Assembly (NCBI RefSeq): GCF_001766835.1
Contig: NZ_LKEU01000023.1
Coordinates: forward strand, 1-64,000
Length of the DNA: 64,000 nucleotides
Direction of reading: 5' to 3'
Source of the DNA: Acetobacterium wieringae
Lineage (GTDB): Bacteria; Bacillota; Clostridia; Eubacteriales; Eubacteriaceae
The position numbers and the translations under genes are program-made. Positions within the stretch are counted from its first letter, which is position 1. Each line of letters begins with the position of its first letter. Under the pieces are notes generated by a model. That model saw only the letters and a program-made list of their open reading frames with translations. It made no database searches and was not told where the DNA came from. Below are positions 1-8,548 of the stretch, in pieces.

Positions 1-2
1 TT

Positions 3-458
3 TCCCAGGTATGGGCAAAAGGCGGCGAAGGCGGGGAAGCATTGGCCAAAGAAGTGGTTCGTTTAATTGACGAAAGCGAAGGCACCTTCGAATACTGTTA
101 CGAACTGGATATGCCAATCAAAGCTAAAATCGAAGCCATTGCCACCCGTATTTACGGAGCAGACGGCGTAGACTTTACTCCGACCGCAGCCAAAGAAATC
201 GAAAGACTGACATCCCTTGGCTTTGACAAGGTGCCAATCTGTATGGCTAAAACCCAATATTCTTTAACCGATGACCAGACCAAACTGGGTCGTCCAACTG
301 GTTTTAGAATCACAGTACGTCAGGTTAATATCTCAGCCGGAGCTGGCTTTATTGTCGCGCTGACCGGAGAAATCATGAAAATGCCTGGTCTGCCAAAAGT
401 ACCAGCGGCTGAAAAAATTGATGTTGATGAAAACGGCGTAATTGCTGGTTTGTTCTAG
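3..458 (+). CDS. fhs: Formate--tetrahydrofolate ligase, C-terminal part
   Basis: The 3' end of formyltetrahydrofolate synthetase, which makes 10-formyl-THF from formate, THF and ATP in the methyl branch of the Wood-Ljungdahl pathway. The frame is open from base 3, so the gene enters from outside the window; about 151 residues of a protein usually near 556 are present. Recognisable are VWAKGGEGG at the start, the segment around KTQYSLTDDQ, and GRPTGF followed by the ISAGAGFIV strand and the MPGLPKVPAAE tail. A UUCG-loop terminator follows and a formate channel gene lies downstream, which suits formate metabolism. Assignment is very secure. Confidence 0.96.
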   Translation, partial: SQVWAKGGEGGEALAKEVVRLIDESEGTFEYCYELDMPIKAKIEAIATRIYGADGVDFTPTAAKEIERLTSLGFDKVPICMAKTQYSLTDDQTKLGRPTGFRITVRQVNISAGAGFIVALTGEIMKMPGLPKVPAAEKIDVDENGVIAGLF

Positions 459-484
459 AAACAGCTAAAATTTAGTAGAAAACT

Positions 485-515
485 GAGGGATCCTTCGGGA
501 TTCCTCTTAATTCAT
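485..515 (+). terminator. Terminator after fhs
   Basis: A 9-bp stem (485-493 with 498-506, one G-T pair) closes a TTCG tetraloop, an exceptionally stable loop, and is followed by a T-rich run. It separates fhs from the formate channel gene. Confidence 0.85.
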
Positions 516-600
516 TATTCATAAACAGTTAAGTGTGAAAACGATAAACTAATCCTGAAATAGTCCTTATAATTTTTAATTTTGAAAGAGGAGAACGAAT

Positions 601-1374
601 ATGAATTTTTTTAGTCCCGCAGAAATCTGTGATAATATGGTAAAAGGCTGTAACAATAAGGCCAAATTGTCAATTGGAAAAATGATCGTATTGGGTATTT
701 TTGCTGGCGTTTTTATCGGATTTGGCGCCTATGGCTTTACAGTTATTACATCTGGTGCTGGTACCGGTTTTGAAGCGACCTTTGCCAAGTACATCGGGGC
801 GGGGGTTTTCCCGGTTGGCCTGATGTTGGTAGTAATTTGTGGTGCCGAGCTGTTTACCGGTAACAACCTGATGACTTTATCACTTTTCAAAAAAGAAATT
901 ACCGTCGGCGCAATGTTGCGTAACTGGGGTGTGGTCTGGGCAGCCAATTTGGTGGGATCTGTTTTACTGGCTTATTTAATGTCACAAAGCGGTCTCTATG
1001 GTGAAGCGATGACAGCAAAAGCTATCGGTATTGCCGAAGCTAAATGTGCGATTCCTTTAATGCCAGTGATTATCCGGGCGATTTTCTGTAACATGCTGGT
1101 TTGTTTGGCAGTCTGGATGCAATCCGGGGCCAAAGATATCATTGGCAAGATCTTTGCGATCTGGTTCCCCATCATGCTCTTCGTTTTGTCCGGCTTTGAA
1201 CATAGTGTGGCCAACATGTTCTTTATTCCCATGGGGATTTTATGTGGCGCAGACGTAACCTGGGCTCAGGCATTCCTCAACAATATTCTTCCGGTTACCC
1301 TGGGAAATATTATTGGCGGAGTAATTATTATCCCTGTTTGCTATCATTTTACTTATGCAAAAAAAGCAGCTTAA
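601..1374 (+). CDS. Formate/nitrite transporter family channel, copy 1
   Basis: A 257-residue membrane protein of the FNT family (FocA/NirC/FdhC), pentameric channels for formate and related anions. About six membrane segments are visible. The family signatures GAGTGFEATFAKYIGAGVFPVGLMLV and CGAELFTGNNLM cover the conserved region between the first helices. The start ATG has a good AGGAG site 8 bases upstream. Placement directly after fhs suggests import or export of formate for the methyl branch. A near-identical paralogue lies at 20978-21757; residues 37 to about 210 are the same in both, with differences at the ends. Substrate is inferred from context. Confidence 0.92.
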   Translation: MNFFSPAEICDNMVKGCNNKAKLSIGKMIVLGIFAGVFIGFGAYGFTVITSGAGTGFEATFAKYIGAGVFPVGLMLVVICGAELFTGNNLMTLSLFKKEITVGAMLRNWGVVWAANLVGSVLLAYLMSQSGLYGEAMTAKAIGIAEAKCAIPLMPVIIRAIFCNMLVCLAVWMQSGAKDIIGKIFAIWFPIMLFVLSGFEHSVANMFFIPMGILCGADVTWAQAFLNNILPVTLGNIIGGVIIIPVCYHFTYAKKAA

Positions 1375-1392
1375 TGAAGGCTGAAAATAGAA

Positions 1393-1432
1393 AAAGAATC
1401 TCTACCAAAGTCTGGTGGAGATTCTTTTTTTT
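1393..1432. terminator. Bidirectional terminator between formate channel and fbp
   Basis: A long stem (1395-1407 with 1413-1425, one G-T pair) has a T run on the right and A-rich sequence on the left, so it can stop both convergent transcripts. Confidence 0.85.
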
Positions 1433-1444
1433 AGGGGTTGATTC

Positions 1445-3439
1445 TTAGTATTGTTTTTCCTTGATCAGGCCTTTGCGGTAGGCAGTGATCAGCATTTCCA
1501 AGTCCTCCACTTGAGCCATGATCGCTTTGCCGGTATCGGTGTCGCGAACTCGTTTTCGTTCGGTGGTTTTTTCCACTACCATTAGGGTGGATTTGATATC
1601 AACCCCGTCAGAAATGGCCTTTTCTACGGATTCAAAAGGATCGTGGCTGATCAGAATCAGCCCATAGGAATTGTAGGTCAGGGTATAGCCAGCGATGCCG
1701 GTGGTTTTTTGGTAGGCCCGGGCAAAGCCACCGTCAATGACCAGTTGTTTCCCTTTGGCCCGGATCGGGCTTTCGCCAGAGGTGGCTTTCACCGGAATAT
1801 GGCCGTTGATCAGGTGACCATGATCCGGGTCAACCCCGAATTCGATCAGAATTTTTCGGGCCAGCTCTTCATCGTCGTCAATTAACAGGTAGAAGGGTGC
1901 ATGATGTTCTTTATGGGGTACTTTGTCATCGATGAAATAACGTTCAAAGGTGGCCATTTTGTCTTTGCCGAAGAGGGGTGAATCCTCATGGCACCATAAG
2001 AACCACAAAAAGTCGGTGCGGGTGGGGTTTTCATCCTGGTCAGTTTTACCGAAATAGGCTTCCCGAGCCATCTGGTCGAACTTGTCCATCAGACTTTTGC
2101 CGACATAGGTTTTCCCGGCGATCTCTTTGGCTTTAAAACTGCCGTCTTCATTTAGCAAGACGCAGGCGTGAAAAAGCAGGTTATCATTAAAGACCTTGTA
2201 CATACTGCCCTTGGCATACATAAACCGGATATGTTTCTGAAGCTTTTCACTGTGTAAAAAAGCATAAACAAGACGATCCATTACCAGTGTTTCTTCTTCA
2301 GTCAGGGTACAGGGGTCGGACGGATTCAGGGTGGGGAAGTTTGTGTCATTAAGCTGGTAAACAATACCTTCGACATCGACGGTGCCATTGTCAAAGTTAA
2401 TGCGGCGTAACAGTTGCCGTTTGGCCATGTTGTACTCAGGGTGGTTGTCGATCATGGTTTCTTCCAGTTTGAATTGGATCATGGCAATGGCCTTGTGCAT
2501 TTTGGACATCAGCGCTGTTTCCTGATCGGAGACGGTGTGGCTGTCAGAAATTTTGGGAGTAAACTTGGTACAGGGATCGTCACCATAAACCCGGTTGGCA
2601 AATGAAGCCAGCGGTAACAGGTTAATGCCATAGCCGTTTTCCAGCACATCCATGTTGGCATAGCGCAGGGCGATTCGGACGGCGTTGGCGATACAGGCTG
2701 CGTTGCCGGCGGCAGCGCCCATCCATAGAATGTCGTGGTTGCCCCACTGCATATCCAGTGAATGATGGCGCATCAGGGTATCCATGACCTCGTCAGGACC
2801 GGCCCCCCGGTCATAAATATCGCCAATAATATGAAGGTGATCAATGGTCAGCCGTTTGATCACCCCGGAAATCTCCACGATAAAGTGTTGGGCTCGTTCC
2901 AGATTAACCAGGCTCTCAATAATCTCATGGTAATACTCCCGTTTATTAAAACGGTGTTCGTCCTCCTGAAGCAGTTCTTCCATGATATAGGCAAAATCTT
3001 TGGGGAGGGCTTTGCGAACCTTGGAACGGGTATATTTTGAAGCGGCTGCCCGACACACCTTTACCAGCCGGTAAATGGTCAGTTTATACCAATTATCCAG
3101 AGATTCCCGGCTCCGTTCTTTTTTTATCAGATCAATTTTTTCTTCGGGATAGTAAATCAGGGTAGATAGCTCTTCCAGTTCTTCAAAGGCAATGGTGTTG
3201 CCCAGTTCCTGATGAACTTTGCGCTTAATGGCACCGGAAGCGTTTTGCATGACGTGATTGAAGGCTTCGTGTTCACCATGAATATCGGTAAGAAAATGTT
3301 CGGTTCCCTTGGGCAGGTTGAGGATCGCTTTGAGATTGACTACCTCGCCTACGGCACTGGTAATATTAGGAAAATTTTGAGACAACAGCTCCAGATATTT
3401 TTGATTTTCTTGTAATTGCGTTTTTGTATAACCGTTCAT
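1445..3439 (-). CDS. fbp: Fructose-1,6-bisphosphatase, class III
   Basis: Gluconeogenic fructose-1,6-bisphosphatase of the large Firmicutes class III (FBPase_2; Bacillus subtilis Fbp is about 670 residues, this is 664). The calcineurin-like metal-binding motifs are present: TDIHGEHEAF near the N-terminus, GDIYDRG, QWGNHDILWMGAAAGN, and near the C-terminus HGHLINGHIPVK. Acetogens growing on C1 compounds or lactate need this enzyme to make hexose phosphates. The ATG at 3439 has AGAGG upstream. It is a single-gene unit converging on the formate channel gene. Confidence 0.95.
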   Translation of the reverse strand: MNGYTKTQLQENQKYLELLSQNFPNITSAVGEVVNLKAILNLPKGTEHFLTDIHGEHEAFNHVMQNASGAIKRKVHQELGNTIAFEELEELSTLIYYPEEKIDLIKKERSRESLDNWYKLTIYRLVKVCRAAASKYTRSKVRKALPKDFAYIMEELLQEDEHRFNKREYYHEIIESLVNLERAQHFIVEISGVIKRLTIDHLHIIGDIYDRGAGPDEVMDTLMRHHSLDMQWGNHDILWMGAAAGNAACIANAVRIALRYANMDVLENGYGINLLPLASFANRVYGDDPCTKFTPKISDSHTVSDQETALMSKMHKAIAMIQFKLEETMIDNHPEYNMAKRQLLRRINFDNGTVDVEGIVYQLNDTNFPTLNPSDPCTLTEEETLVMDRLVYAFLHSEKLQKHIRFMYAKGSMYKVFNDNLLFHACVLLNEDGSFKAKEIAGKTYVGKSLMDKFDQMAREAYFGKTDQDENPTRTDFLWFLWCHEDSPLFGKDKMATFERYFIDDKVPHKEHHAPFYLLIDDDEELARKILIEFGVDPDHGHLINGHIPVKATSGESPIRAKGKQLVIDGGFARAYQKTTGIAGYTLTYNSYGLILISHDPFESVEKAISDGVDIKSTLMVVEKTTERKRVRDTDTGKAIMAQVEDLEMLITAYRKGLIKEKQY

Positions 3440-3653
3440 ATCGACCTCTATCTTTAAAATTCAAATTATGATGTAAATGTTTTCGTCCTGATTATACACT
3501 TGAAACCATTAAAAAGCCATTAAAAAATATCAAGGTCAGCTAAAGACAAAAGTCAGATTCCGTGATAAAATGAGACTCATGAAATAGCAGGCCAGTCTGA
3601 AAAAGACCGGGTAAACGATCACAAATCTTAGTTTTAATATACAGGTGGGAAAA

Positions 3654-4283
3654 ATGGAGACAAAAATTATTGCCGCAGTAGAAGCAATTGACGAGAAACG
3701 GGCGATGGCCCTGGTGGCTGCAGAACTGGAGAGTGGAAAAGACAAAAAAGCAATTGCCAATCAACTGAATTTCGCTCTGCAGCGGGTGGCGGTTCGTTAT
3801 GAAGAAGGGGAGTACTATATCGCCGATCTGATTATGGCCGGGGAACTGGTATCCAACCTGCTGAGCATGATGGGCATGGACAGTACCCAGCTCATTAATG
3901 GCAAGAGACTGGGAAAAATCGTGGTGGGTACGGTTTTTGACGACATCCACGATGTTGGAAAAAACATCTTTATCAGTATGCTCCGAGCTGAAGGGTTTGA
4001 AGTCATTGACATGGGAACTGATGTTTCCACGGAACGGTTTATCGAAATTATCCGTAAAGAAAAGCCCGCTATTCTGGGAATCAGCGGAATTCTCACCTCA
4101 GTAGTAGAGAATATCAAGGAAGTCATTGATGAAATCGTTGTCCAGGGGCTCCGGGAAGATCTGAAAATCATTTTAGGAGGTGCTCTGGCGGGAACTGATT
4201 ATGCCAAATATGTAGGTGCCGATGACTACTCCAGCGATGCCATCGAAGGGGTCAGTATCTGCAAGCAATGGCTTTTGAAGTGA
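3654..4283 (+). CDS. Corrinoid (cobalamin-binding) methyl-carrier protein A
   Basis: A MtaC/MtmC-like methyltransferase corrinoid protein. It has an N-terminal four-helix B12-binding cap (residues 1 to about 85) and a Rossmann-like B12 domain whose base-off motif DxHxxG is intact (D97, H99, G102, in GTVFDDIHDVGKN). Such proteins accept a methyl group from a substrate-specific methyltransferase and pass it on to THF. ATG at 3654 is preferred because GGTGGG sits a few bases upstream; an in-frame GTG at 3645 overlaps that site. The gene is followed after 14 bases by a GntR-type regulator, and no substrate methyltransferase is adjacent. Its substrate is unknown. Confidence 0.9.
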   Translation: METKIIAAVEAIDEKRAMALVAAELESGKDKKAIANQLNFALQRVAVRYEEGEYYIADLIMAGELVSNLLSMMGMDSTQLINGKRLGKIVVGTVFDDIHDVGKNIFISMLRAEGFEVIDMGTDVSTERFIEIIRKEKPAILGISGILTSVVENIKEVIDEIVVQGLREDLKIILGGALAGTDYAKYVGADDYSSDAIEGVSICKQWLLK

Positions 4284-4297
4284 ATGGGTGATGGGCA

Positions 4298-5002
4298 ATG
4301 AGAAAAATTCTATATCTTGATATTGTCAATGATATCAAAGGAAAAATTGAAAAAGGTATCTTAAAACCCGGAGATCTATTACCATCGGAAAACGAAATGG
4401 CTGAGCAGTTTGATGTCAGCCGAACCACTCTGCGCAAAAGTCTGGCCTTGTTGGTAAATGAAAAATATATCTACACCATTCCCGGCAAGGGGAACTATGT
4501 ATGTGAACCCACGGCCAATCAGTACCAGTTCTATTTTGATGAAATCGACAGCCTGAAGGGGGAAGTGGAAGAAGTCAAACTGGTCAGTGTGGGCGTTATT
4601 ACCCCGGGTCGCAAACTGATGCGGGAACTGAAGATCGGCTCCTTTGAAAAGGTCATTAAAATTCAGAAAGCCACCAAAATAAAAGAAGAGGTGATCCAAT
4701 ATGCGTCCATTTTTCTACCCTATCAGAAGGGAAATCCGATTGTGGAAGACGTGATCAACTTTGCTAATTTTCATGGGCTGATGGAAAAGGGGAAACTGCA
4801 GTTCCAGCATAAAAAAATTCTCAACATCGATATCGTTCACCCCCCTCTGGAAGTTCGGGAAAACCTGCAGCTTGATCATGACGACTGTTGTTTTCTGGTA
4901 TCTCAAAATATCATTTCCATGGAAGATAACATGCCCATCAGCTATAATGAATTTTATATTAAACGGAATTACTTTACCCTGACAGCAGAAACGACTTTTT
5001 AA
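4298..5002 (+). CDS. GntR/HutC-family regulator with UTRA domain (A)
   Basis: A 234-residue regulator with an N-terminal winged helix (about residues 5-70: KPGDLLPSENEMAEQFDVSRTTLRKSL, then the wing IPGKGNYV) and a C-terminal UTRA ligand domain. It lies 14 bases behind corrinoid gene A and is probably co-transcribed. A second regulator of identical length and similar sequence sits behind corrinoid gene C at 22687, so corrinoid protein plus regulator looks like a repeated module. The likely role is substrate-responsive control of a methyltransferase system; the ligand is not inferable. Confidence 0.9.
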   Translation: MRKILYLDIVNDIKGKIEKGILKPGDLLPSENEMAEQFDVSRTTLRKSLALLVNEKYIYTIPGKGNYVCEPTANQYQFYFDEIDSLKGEVEEVKLVSVGVITPGRKLMRELKIGSFEKVIKIQKATKIKEEVIQYASIFLPYQKGNPIVEDVINFANFHGLMEKGKLQFQHKKILNIDIVHPPLEVRENLQLDHDDCCFLVSQNIISMEDNMPISYNEFYIKRNYFTLTAETTF

Positions 5003-5098
5003 TCGCGTTGGTGATAATGCGTTAGTTTAAAACGAGATACATTTCCTGGCAGCGGGCATTTTGCTGGCCAGGTAAACAATGGAAAGGCGTTAATTTGT

Positions 5099-5257
5099 AT
5101 GACCTCACCAGTAAAAGAACCCAAACAAAATTTATTTGAACAAGAACTGTTTAAGGCACTTGATAAAGGAATTGATGAAATGGAATTGGGACAAACGATT
5201 TTTTTAATCGATTCCATTAAAAAAATCAGGGAGAAGCTCAAAATTTATGAAATTTAA
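5099..5257 (+). CDS. Small putative antitoxin (52 aa)
   Basis: A 52-residue ORF with a charged N-terminus and a helical body (FEQELFKALDKGIDEMELGQTIFLID). Its shape, and its overlap with a ParE/RelE-like start immediately downstream, suggest the antitoxin of a decayed pair. The ribosome site is weak (AAAGG about 11 bases upstream). The family is not firmly recognised; the call rests mainly on the neighbour. Confidence 0.5.
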   Translation: MTSPVKEPKQNLFEQELFKALDKGIDEMELGQTIFLIDSIKKIREKLKIYEI

Positions 5258-5321
5258 GATGATATTGCAGACTTCAGAAGCTGAAAATGATATTTTTCAA
5301 TTAGCAGATATAAGGTTGTAA
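5247..5321 (+). pseudogene. Truncated ParE/RelE-type toxin remnant
   Basis: Starting at an ATG that overlaps the preceding ORF, 24 codons read like the N-terminus of a RelE/ParE toxin (MKFKMILQTSEAENDIFQ, then LADIRL) before a TAA stop. Intact toxins of this superfamily run to about 90-100 residues, and the next gene begins 4 bases later. This is therefore the stump of a toxin, not a working gene. Family assignment from such a short piece is tentative. Confidence 0.5.
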
Positions 5322-5325
5322 CAAT

Positions 5326-5643
5326 ATGAAAATTGAAGATTTAAGAGGACTATATGAAAAAGACGTTGTCTTTTTTACTCAACACGTTATTGAACGATGC
5401 AAACAGCGCAATATCCGACCAAAGCATATACGGATTGCCGTTATGTCAGGTTCAATTATTGAAGACTATCCAGATGATTTCCTGACACCAAGCTGTTTAA
5501 TCTTAGGTTACATTGCACCAGACACCCCACTGCATATCGTAATTGCCAGTAATGGGGAATCTGCAAAAATCGTAACGGCCTATTATCCAGATCCGGATAA
5601 ATGGATGTCGGATATGAAGACAAGAAAGGAGTTCGAACAATGA
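5326..5643 (+). CDS. DUF4258 protein, putative toxin partner
   Basis: A 105-residue protein with the DUF4258 pattern: an early helix ending in HVIERCKQRNI, then SGSIIEDYPDDF, PSCLILGYI, PLHIVIA, and a C-terminal VTAYYPDPDKW. DUF4258 genes are typically paired with a small YgiT-type zinc-finger gene, as here, where the two overlap by 4 bases (ATGA). The pairing resembles MqsR-MqsA type II toxin-antitoxin units. Toxicity is inferred from that arrangement only. Confidence 0.8.
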   Translation: MKIEDLRGLYEKDVVFFTQHVIERCKQRNIRPKHIRIAVMSGSIIEDYPDDFLTPSCLILGYIAPDTPLHIVIASNGESAKIVTAYYPDPDKWMSDMKTRKEFEQ

Positions 5644-5870
5644 AATGTTTAACCTGTAAAAATGGCACAATGGAAACAGCGACCACCACCTATTTTGCCA
5701 ACCTAAAAAACTGCATCATCATTATTAAGAATGTTCCCTGTTATAAATGCGATCAGTGTGGTGAAGAATACTTTTCATCTTCTGTCGCTGAAAAATTGGA
5801 TATTCTCGTCGATAAAGCTGAAGCACTGGCCAGTGAGCTGACCATTATGGAGTATGATAAAACTGCTTAA
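5640..5870 (+). CDS. YgiT-type zinc-finger protein, putative antitoxin
   Basis: A 76-residue protein with two CxxC pairs (CLTCKNG at the start, CYKCDQCGEEYF in the middle) that bind zinc in the MqsA/YgiT N-terminal domain, followed by a helical tail ending TIMEYDKTA. The ATG at 5640 overlaps the stop of the DUF4258 gene, indicating translational coupling. A longer in-frame reading from 5601 lies inside the upstream gene and is rejected. After the TAA stop the same frame continues as 25 coding-like codons to 5948. These may be a lost C-terminal extension, although the visible ending matches usual family length. Confidence 0.82.
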   Translation: MKCLTCKNGTMETATTTYFANLKNCIIIIKNVPCYKCDQCGEEYFSSSVAEKLDILVDKAEALASELTIMEYDKTA

Positions 5871-6026
5871 AATATCGTCAGATTGCAAGAAATGATTGCG
5901 GAAAAAGTGCGGGAATTCTTGAAAAAGGGTAAAATAAAAAAACTCTAAAAGAGGCTTCAATACTTAATAAATGGTGGAGAGCGATTAGACTTGATCACAA
6001 CACCCCCTACCGTTTAGTTAACTGTT

Positions 6027-6213
6027 TCAATCTGCGCCAGTATCGCTTAAAACACGGTTAAAACAGATAACCTCCTCTTGCGCCCTTGGATCTCGTTTTC
6101 CTTGCTCGTACATCGTAACTGCCGATGGTGAAATTCCCAATTCTTTCGCCAGAATAACTTGGCTAATTTTTTTGCTTTCTCAAATGTTTGAGATTTTCAC
6201 TGAACATGCGCAT
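6027..6213 (-). pseudogene. Frameshifted XRE-family HTH repressor
   Basis: On the minus strand, a start at 6213 (AGAGG upstream) gives MRMFSENLKHLRK and then a stop. Shifting one frame restores KKISQVILAKELGISPSAVT, a clear lambda-repressor-like helix-turn-helix, which runs through MYEQGKRDP to a stop at 6027. A one- or two-base indel in the A-rich run after the arginine codon explains the break. Its own promoter and operator lie just upstream. Confidence 0.75.
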
Positions 6214-6236
6214 TTAAAAACCTCTTCTTCGAATTA

Positions 6237-6256
6237 ATTATAACACGAAATGTGTT
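6237..6256 (-). promoter_or_regulatory. Promoter -10 and operator of the XRE pseudogene
   Basis: A perfect 15-base inverted repeat, AACAC-GAAAT-GTGTT (6242-6256), abuts a minus-strand TATAAT at 6237-6242. This placement is typical of autoregulated XRE repressors. No convincing -35 hexamer is visible. Confidence 0.55.
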
Positions 6257-6488
6257 TTTATTGATAAAGCAATTTAACTGAACAAGGTTGTCGAGGGGAG
6301 CATCCACACGCCATTTGTTTGTTACGGGGGTTAACCATAGCTGTCGAAAAAATCGGTTATTGGAGTCAAAATGTTAGCATACCTACAGGCTATTAAAAGC
6401 TTCGCCGATGAGGACAAAACGTCGCTCTATTCCAGTTTCAACAGGGGTAGCGTCCACTAGAAGAAACGGTAACCTAATTGTGGTTGCT

Positions 6489-8012
6489 TTATAATTTCCA
6501 TTCATCTTCATATTTTAGAAAACCGACTGTTGGTATGACATGCTCTTCAAACGATTTATTTTGAATTTCTTCCATATTCACTGCTAGTGAAAGATTAATT
6601 AATACTTCTCTTGTCAATTTTAATAGATCAAGCGTTATCATCTTTAATCTATTCTCTGATAGATATATTGCCAAATCATCTATTTCACCATTATTTCTAA
6701 CTGGGTAGTCTTCACTATAGATTTTTACGTATTTATGTTCAAGAGAATTTCTCAATTTATTTAATTCTTCAGCTCTTGGATTAGTCGAGAATTCCTTAGT
6801 ATCAAACAATTCTTTACTAATCCAATATAAAGAATTCAAAAAATAATTTTTTTCTGGTTCTAAAACGTTTCTATACTCATAACTATTTCTGCCCTCTTTT
6901 TTCAGTTTCCAAATGCTTCGAAAATTGATATCTCTTTCTTTAATACCTAATTTAAAATAATTATTGATAAAAAATGCTACTTTATCCAAGAGTGAATATG
7001 AAATGCGAAAAACAGTTTTCAATTTTTCACAGCGAATCGAATACAGCGGGTAGTCAGCAAATTGTAGTAAGTATGTATCCTTATCCGCATAATGAACATC
7101 AGTTGGTGCTTCTAGTGTTTCATATAACAGATGTCGTACAAAAATATATTCCTGTTTTAGTTGATTGTACAACCCATGCAATACTGGTTTCTCATCAATA
7201 TTGACGACCATGTTTGGTAGATGAAGTACGTCTGCAGCAAAACACAATTCCGACACTGGCAAGTCATTTAACGGATTCAGAAAAAGTTTGTTTTTCAAGG
7301 CCCAGTTTCGATAGTTCAATTCTACTTCTGGGTAGGTAAACTGAGGTATATTTAATGGCGGTATTAATTTCTCTTTTTCATAATCCAAGTCATAATTTTC
7401 AATATATGTTGTGAATATCTCCTTTACTTTAGGTTCAGGAAATCCACCCAATTTAATTGCCTTTTTTAGGTAATGATATGCAAAATGATTAATATAATCA
7501 CTGTGAATCGAATCTGGTACAACTATTGCATAATGATAATAAGCAACCCCTGCATTCCCGATTGCCATCGAAAAATCCGGATTGACATTTAAAGCTAAAT
7601 GATAGAATTCTATCGCTTTTGATTTTCTCCCGCATTTTTCTAGGACATTTGCATAATTTGTGTACAACGGCAATAGCAAACTGTTAATCCATGGTCTCAA
7701 TATTGGATTATCTGTGTCTAGTGACGGAATTAATTGAATACTCTTTTGCAAATAGAAAAGCTGCATTTCTAAGTTTTTTTCCGTATCTTGGGCTTCATCT
7801 AATGATGCAATGTCTCCGTATGACGTACCAAGAGAATAGCATAATTTTGCTTGTGAAAGTAGATCCAATTCACGTTTATTCATCTCAGCTTTGTCTATAG
7901 ACAGTCTTATCTTTGAAATATCTTTATTAAAATAAGCTTTGTCAAATTCTTCATCTAAATTGATAACAAAAGGATCAAGCGGATTTGAAATATATTTTTC
8001 AGTAGTTAACAT
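6489..8012 (-). CDS. TPR protein with C-terminal HEPN domain (LA2681-like)
   Basis: A 507-residue protein. The first half contains tetratricopeptide-like helical repeats (for example NYANVLEKCGRKSKAIEFYHLALNVNPDFSMAIGNAG). The C-terminal part carries the HEPN nuclease signature Rx4H in KLRNSLEHKYVKI (R421 and H426), matching the LA2681-like HEPN group as I recall it. HEPN domains with this motif are usually metal-independent RNases in toxin or defence systems. The ATG at 8012 has AGGTG 8 bases upstream; an in-frame GTG at 8021 is less likely. It is the last gene of a three-gene AT-rich minus-strand operon behind two small membrane proteins, inside a tRNA-associated accessory strip. Confidence 0.75.
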   Translation of the reverse strand: MLTTEKYISNPLDPFVINLDEEFDKAYFNKDISKIRLSIDKAEMNKRELDLLSQAKLCYSLGTSYGDIASLDEAQDTEKNLEMQLFYLQKSIQLIPSLDTDNPILRPWINSLLLPLYTNYANVLEKCGRKSKAIEFYHLALNVNPDFSMAIGNAGVAYYHYAIVVPDSIHSDYINHFAYHYLKKAIKLGGFPEPKVKEIFTTYIENYDLDYEKEKLIPPLNIPQFTYPEVELNYRNWALKNKLFLNPLNDLPVSELCFAADVLHLPNMVVNIDEKPVLHGLYNQLKQEYIFVRHLLYETLEAPTDVHYADKDTYLLQFADYPLYSIRCEKLKTVFRISYSLLDKVAFFINNYFKLGIKERDINFRSIWKLKKEGRNSYEYRNVLEPEKNYFLNSLYWISKELFDTKEFSTNPRAEELNKLRNSLEHKYVKIYSEDYPVRNNGEIDDLAIYLSENRLKMITLDLLKLTREVLINLSLAVNMEEIQNKSFEEHVIPTVGFLKYEDEWKL

Positions 8013-8029
8013 ACCATTCACCTTTAAGT

Positions 8030-8512
8030 CTATTCACTCTTTTTATCTGTAATAAATTTACATAGGTCCCCAGTTTTTTTTACCCGGTATTTTTTTTGCC
8101 AATATTCTTTTGCTTGAACTATTAAATTGCTGATTAATGCAGTACATAGAAACGGTAAAAATACTAACATAAAACCTTGAAATACCAAAAGCATAACATT
8201 ATTTATTCCAACGTCTGGAATGCCAATTATTATTGATATACCAGTGATTACTATTGTTGTAGCAGTAATGATGATATTATTCGCCATTTTAGCAACCTCT
8301 ATTTCAGATATTAAGGCGATAATAACCCAAAGTATACAGTACAACAAAACGATTATCCAGTAATTTACATCACCAAAATATGTTACCATTAATAAATATA
8401 CCGTCCCCATAATGAGTATTAGATTTACAAATAAATACTTGATCATACTTCTAACTGAAATCGTGGCAAATACTAACTGAGGTAATTGCCACAAAATAAG
8501 TACCAGATACAT
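8030..8512 (-). CDS. Small multi-pass membrane protein
   Basis: About 160 residues with four or so hydrophobic segments (VYLLMVTYFGDVNYWIIVLLYCILWVIIALI, NIIITATTIVITGISIIIGI, MLLVFQGFMLVFLPFLCTALI) and a basic C-terminal tail (KEYWQKKYRVKK). I do not recognise the family. ATG at 8512 has GGGA upstream; an in-frame TTG at 8524 is also possible. It ends 17 bases before the TPR-HEPN gene, so the two are very probably co-transcribed. It may be a membrane sensor or effector partner of the HEPN protein; that is inference. Confidence 0.7.
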   Translation of the reverse strand: MYLVLILWQLPQLVFATISVRSMIKYLFVNLILIMGTVYLLMVTYFGDVNYWIIVLLYCILWVIIALISEIEVAKMANNIIITATTIVITGISIIIGIPDVGINNVMLLVFQGFMLVFLPFLCTALISNLIVQAKEYWQKKYRVKKTGDLCKFITDKKSE

Positions 8513-8548
8513 AATTTTTCCCAAATATATACTAGAATAACCTACATA

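Noticed and set aside
1242..1448. Alternative-frame ORF overlapping the end of formate channel copy 1
   Set aside because: Shadow of the real gene running through the terminator hairpin.
5975..6010. Possible distal attachment site: GACTTGA followed by CCCCTACC resembles the tRNA-Val 3' region
   Set aside because: The two short matches are offset by one base relative to the tRNA and no longer identity block exists; could be chance.
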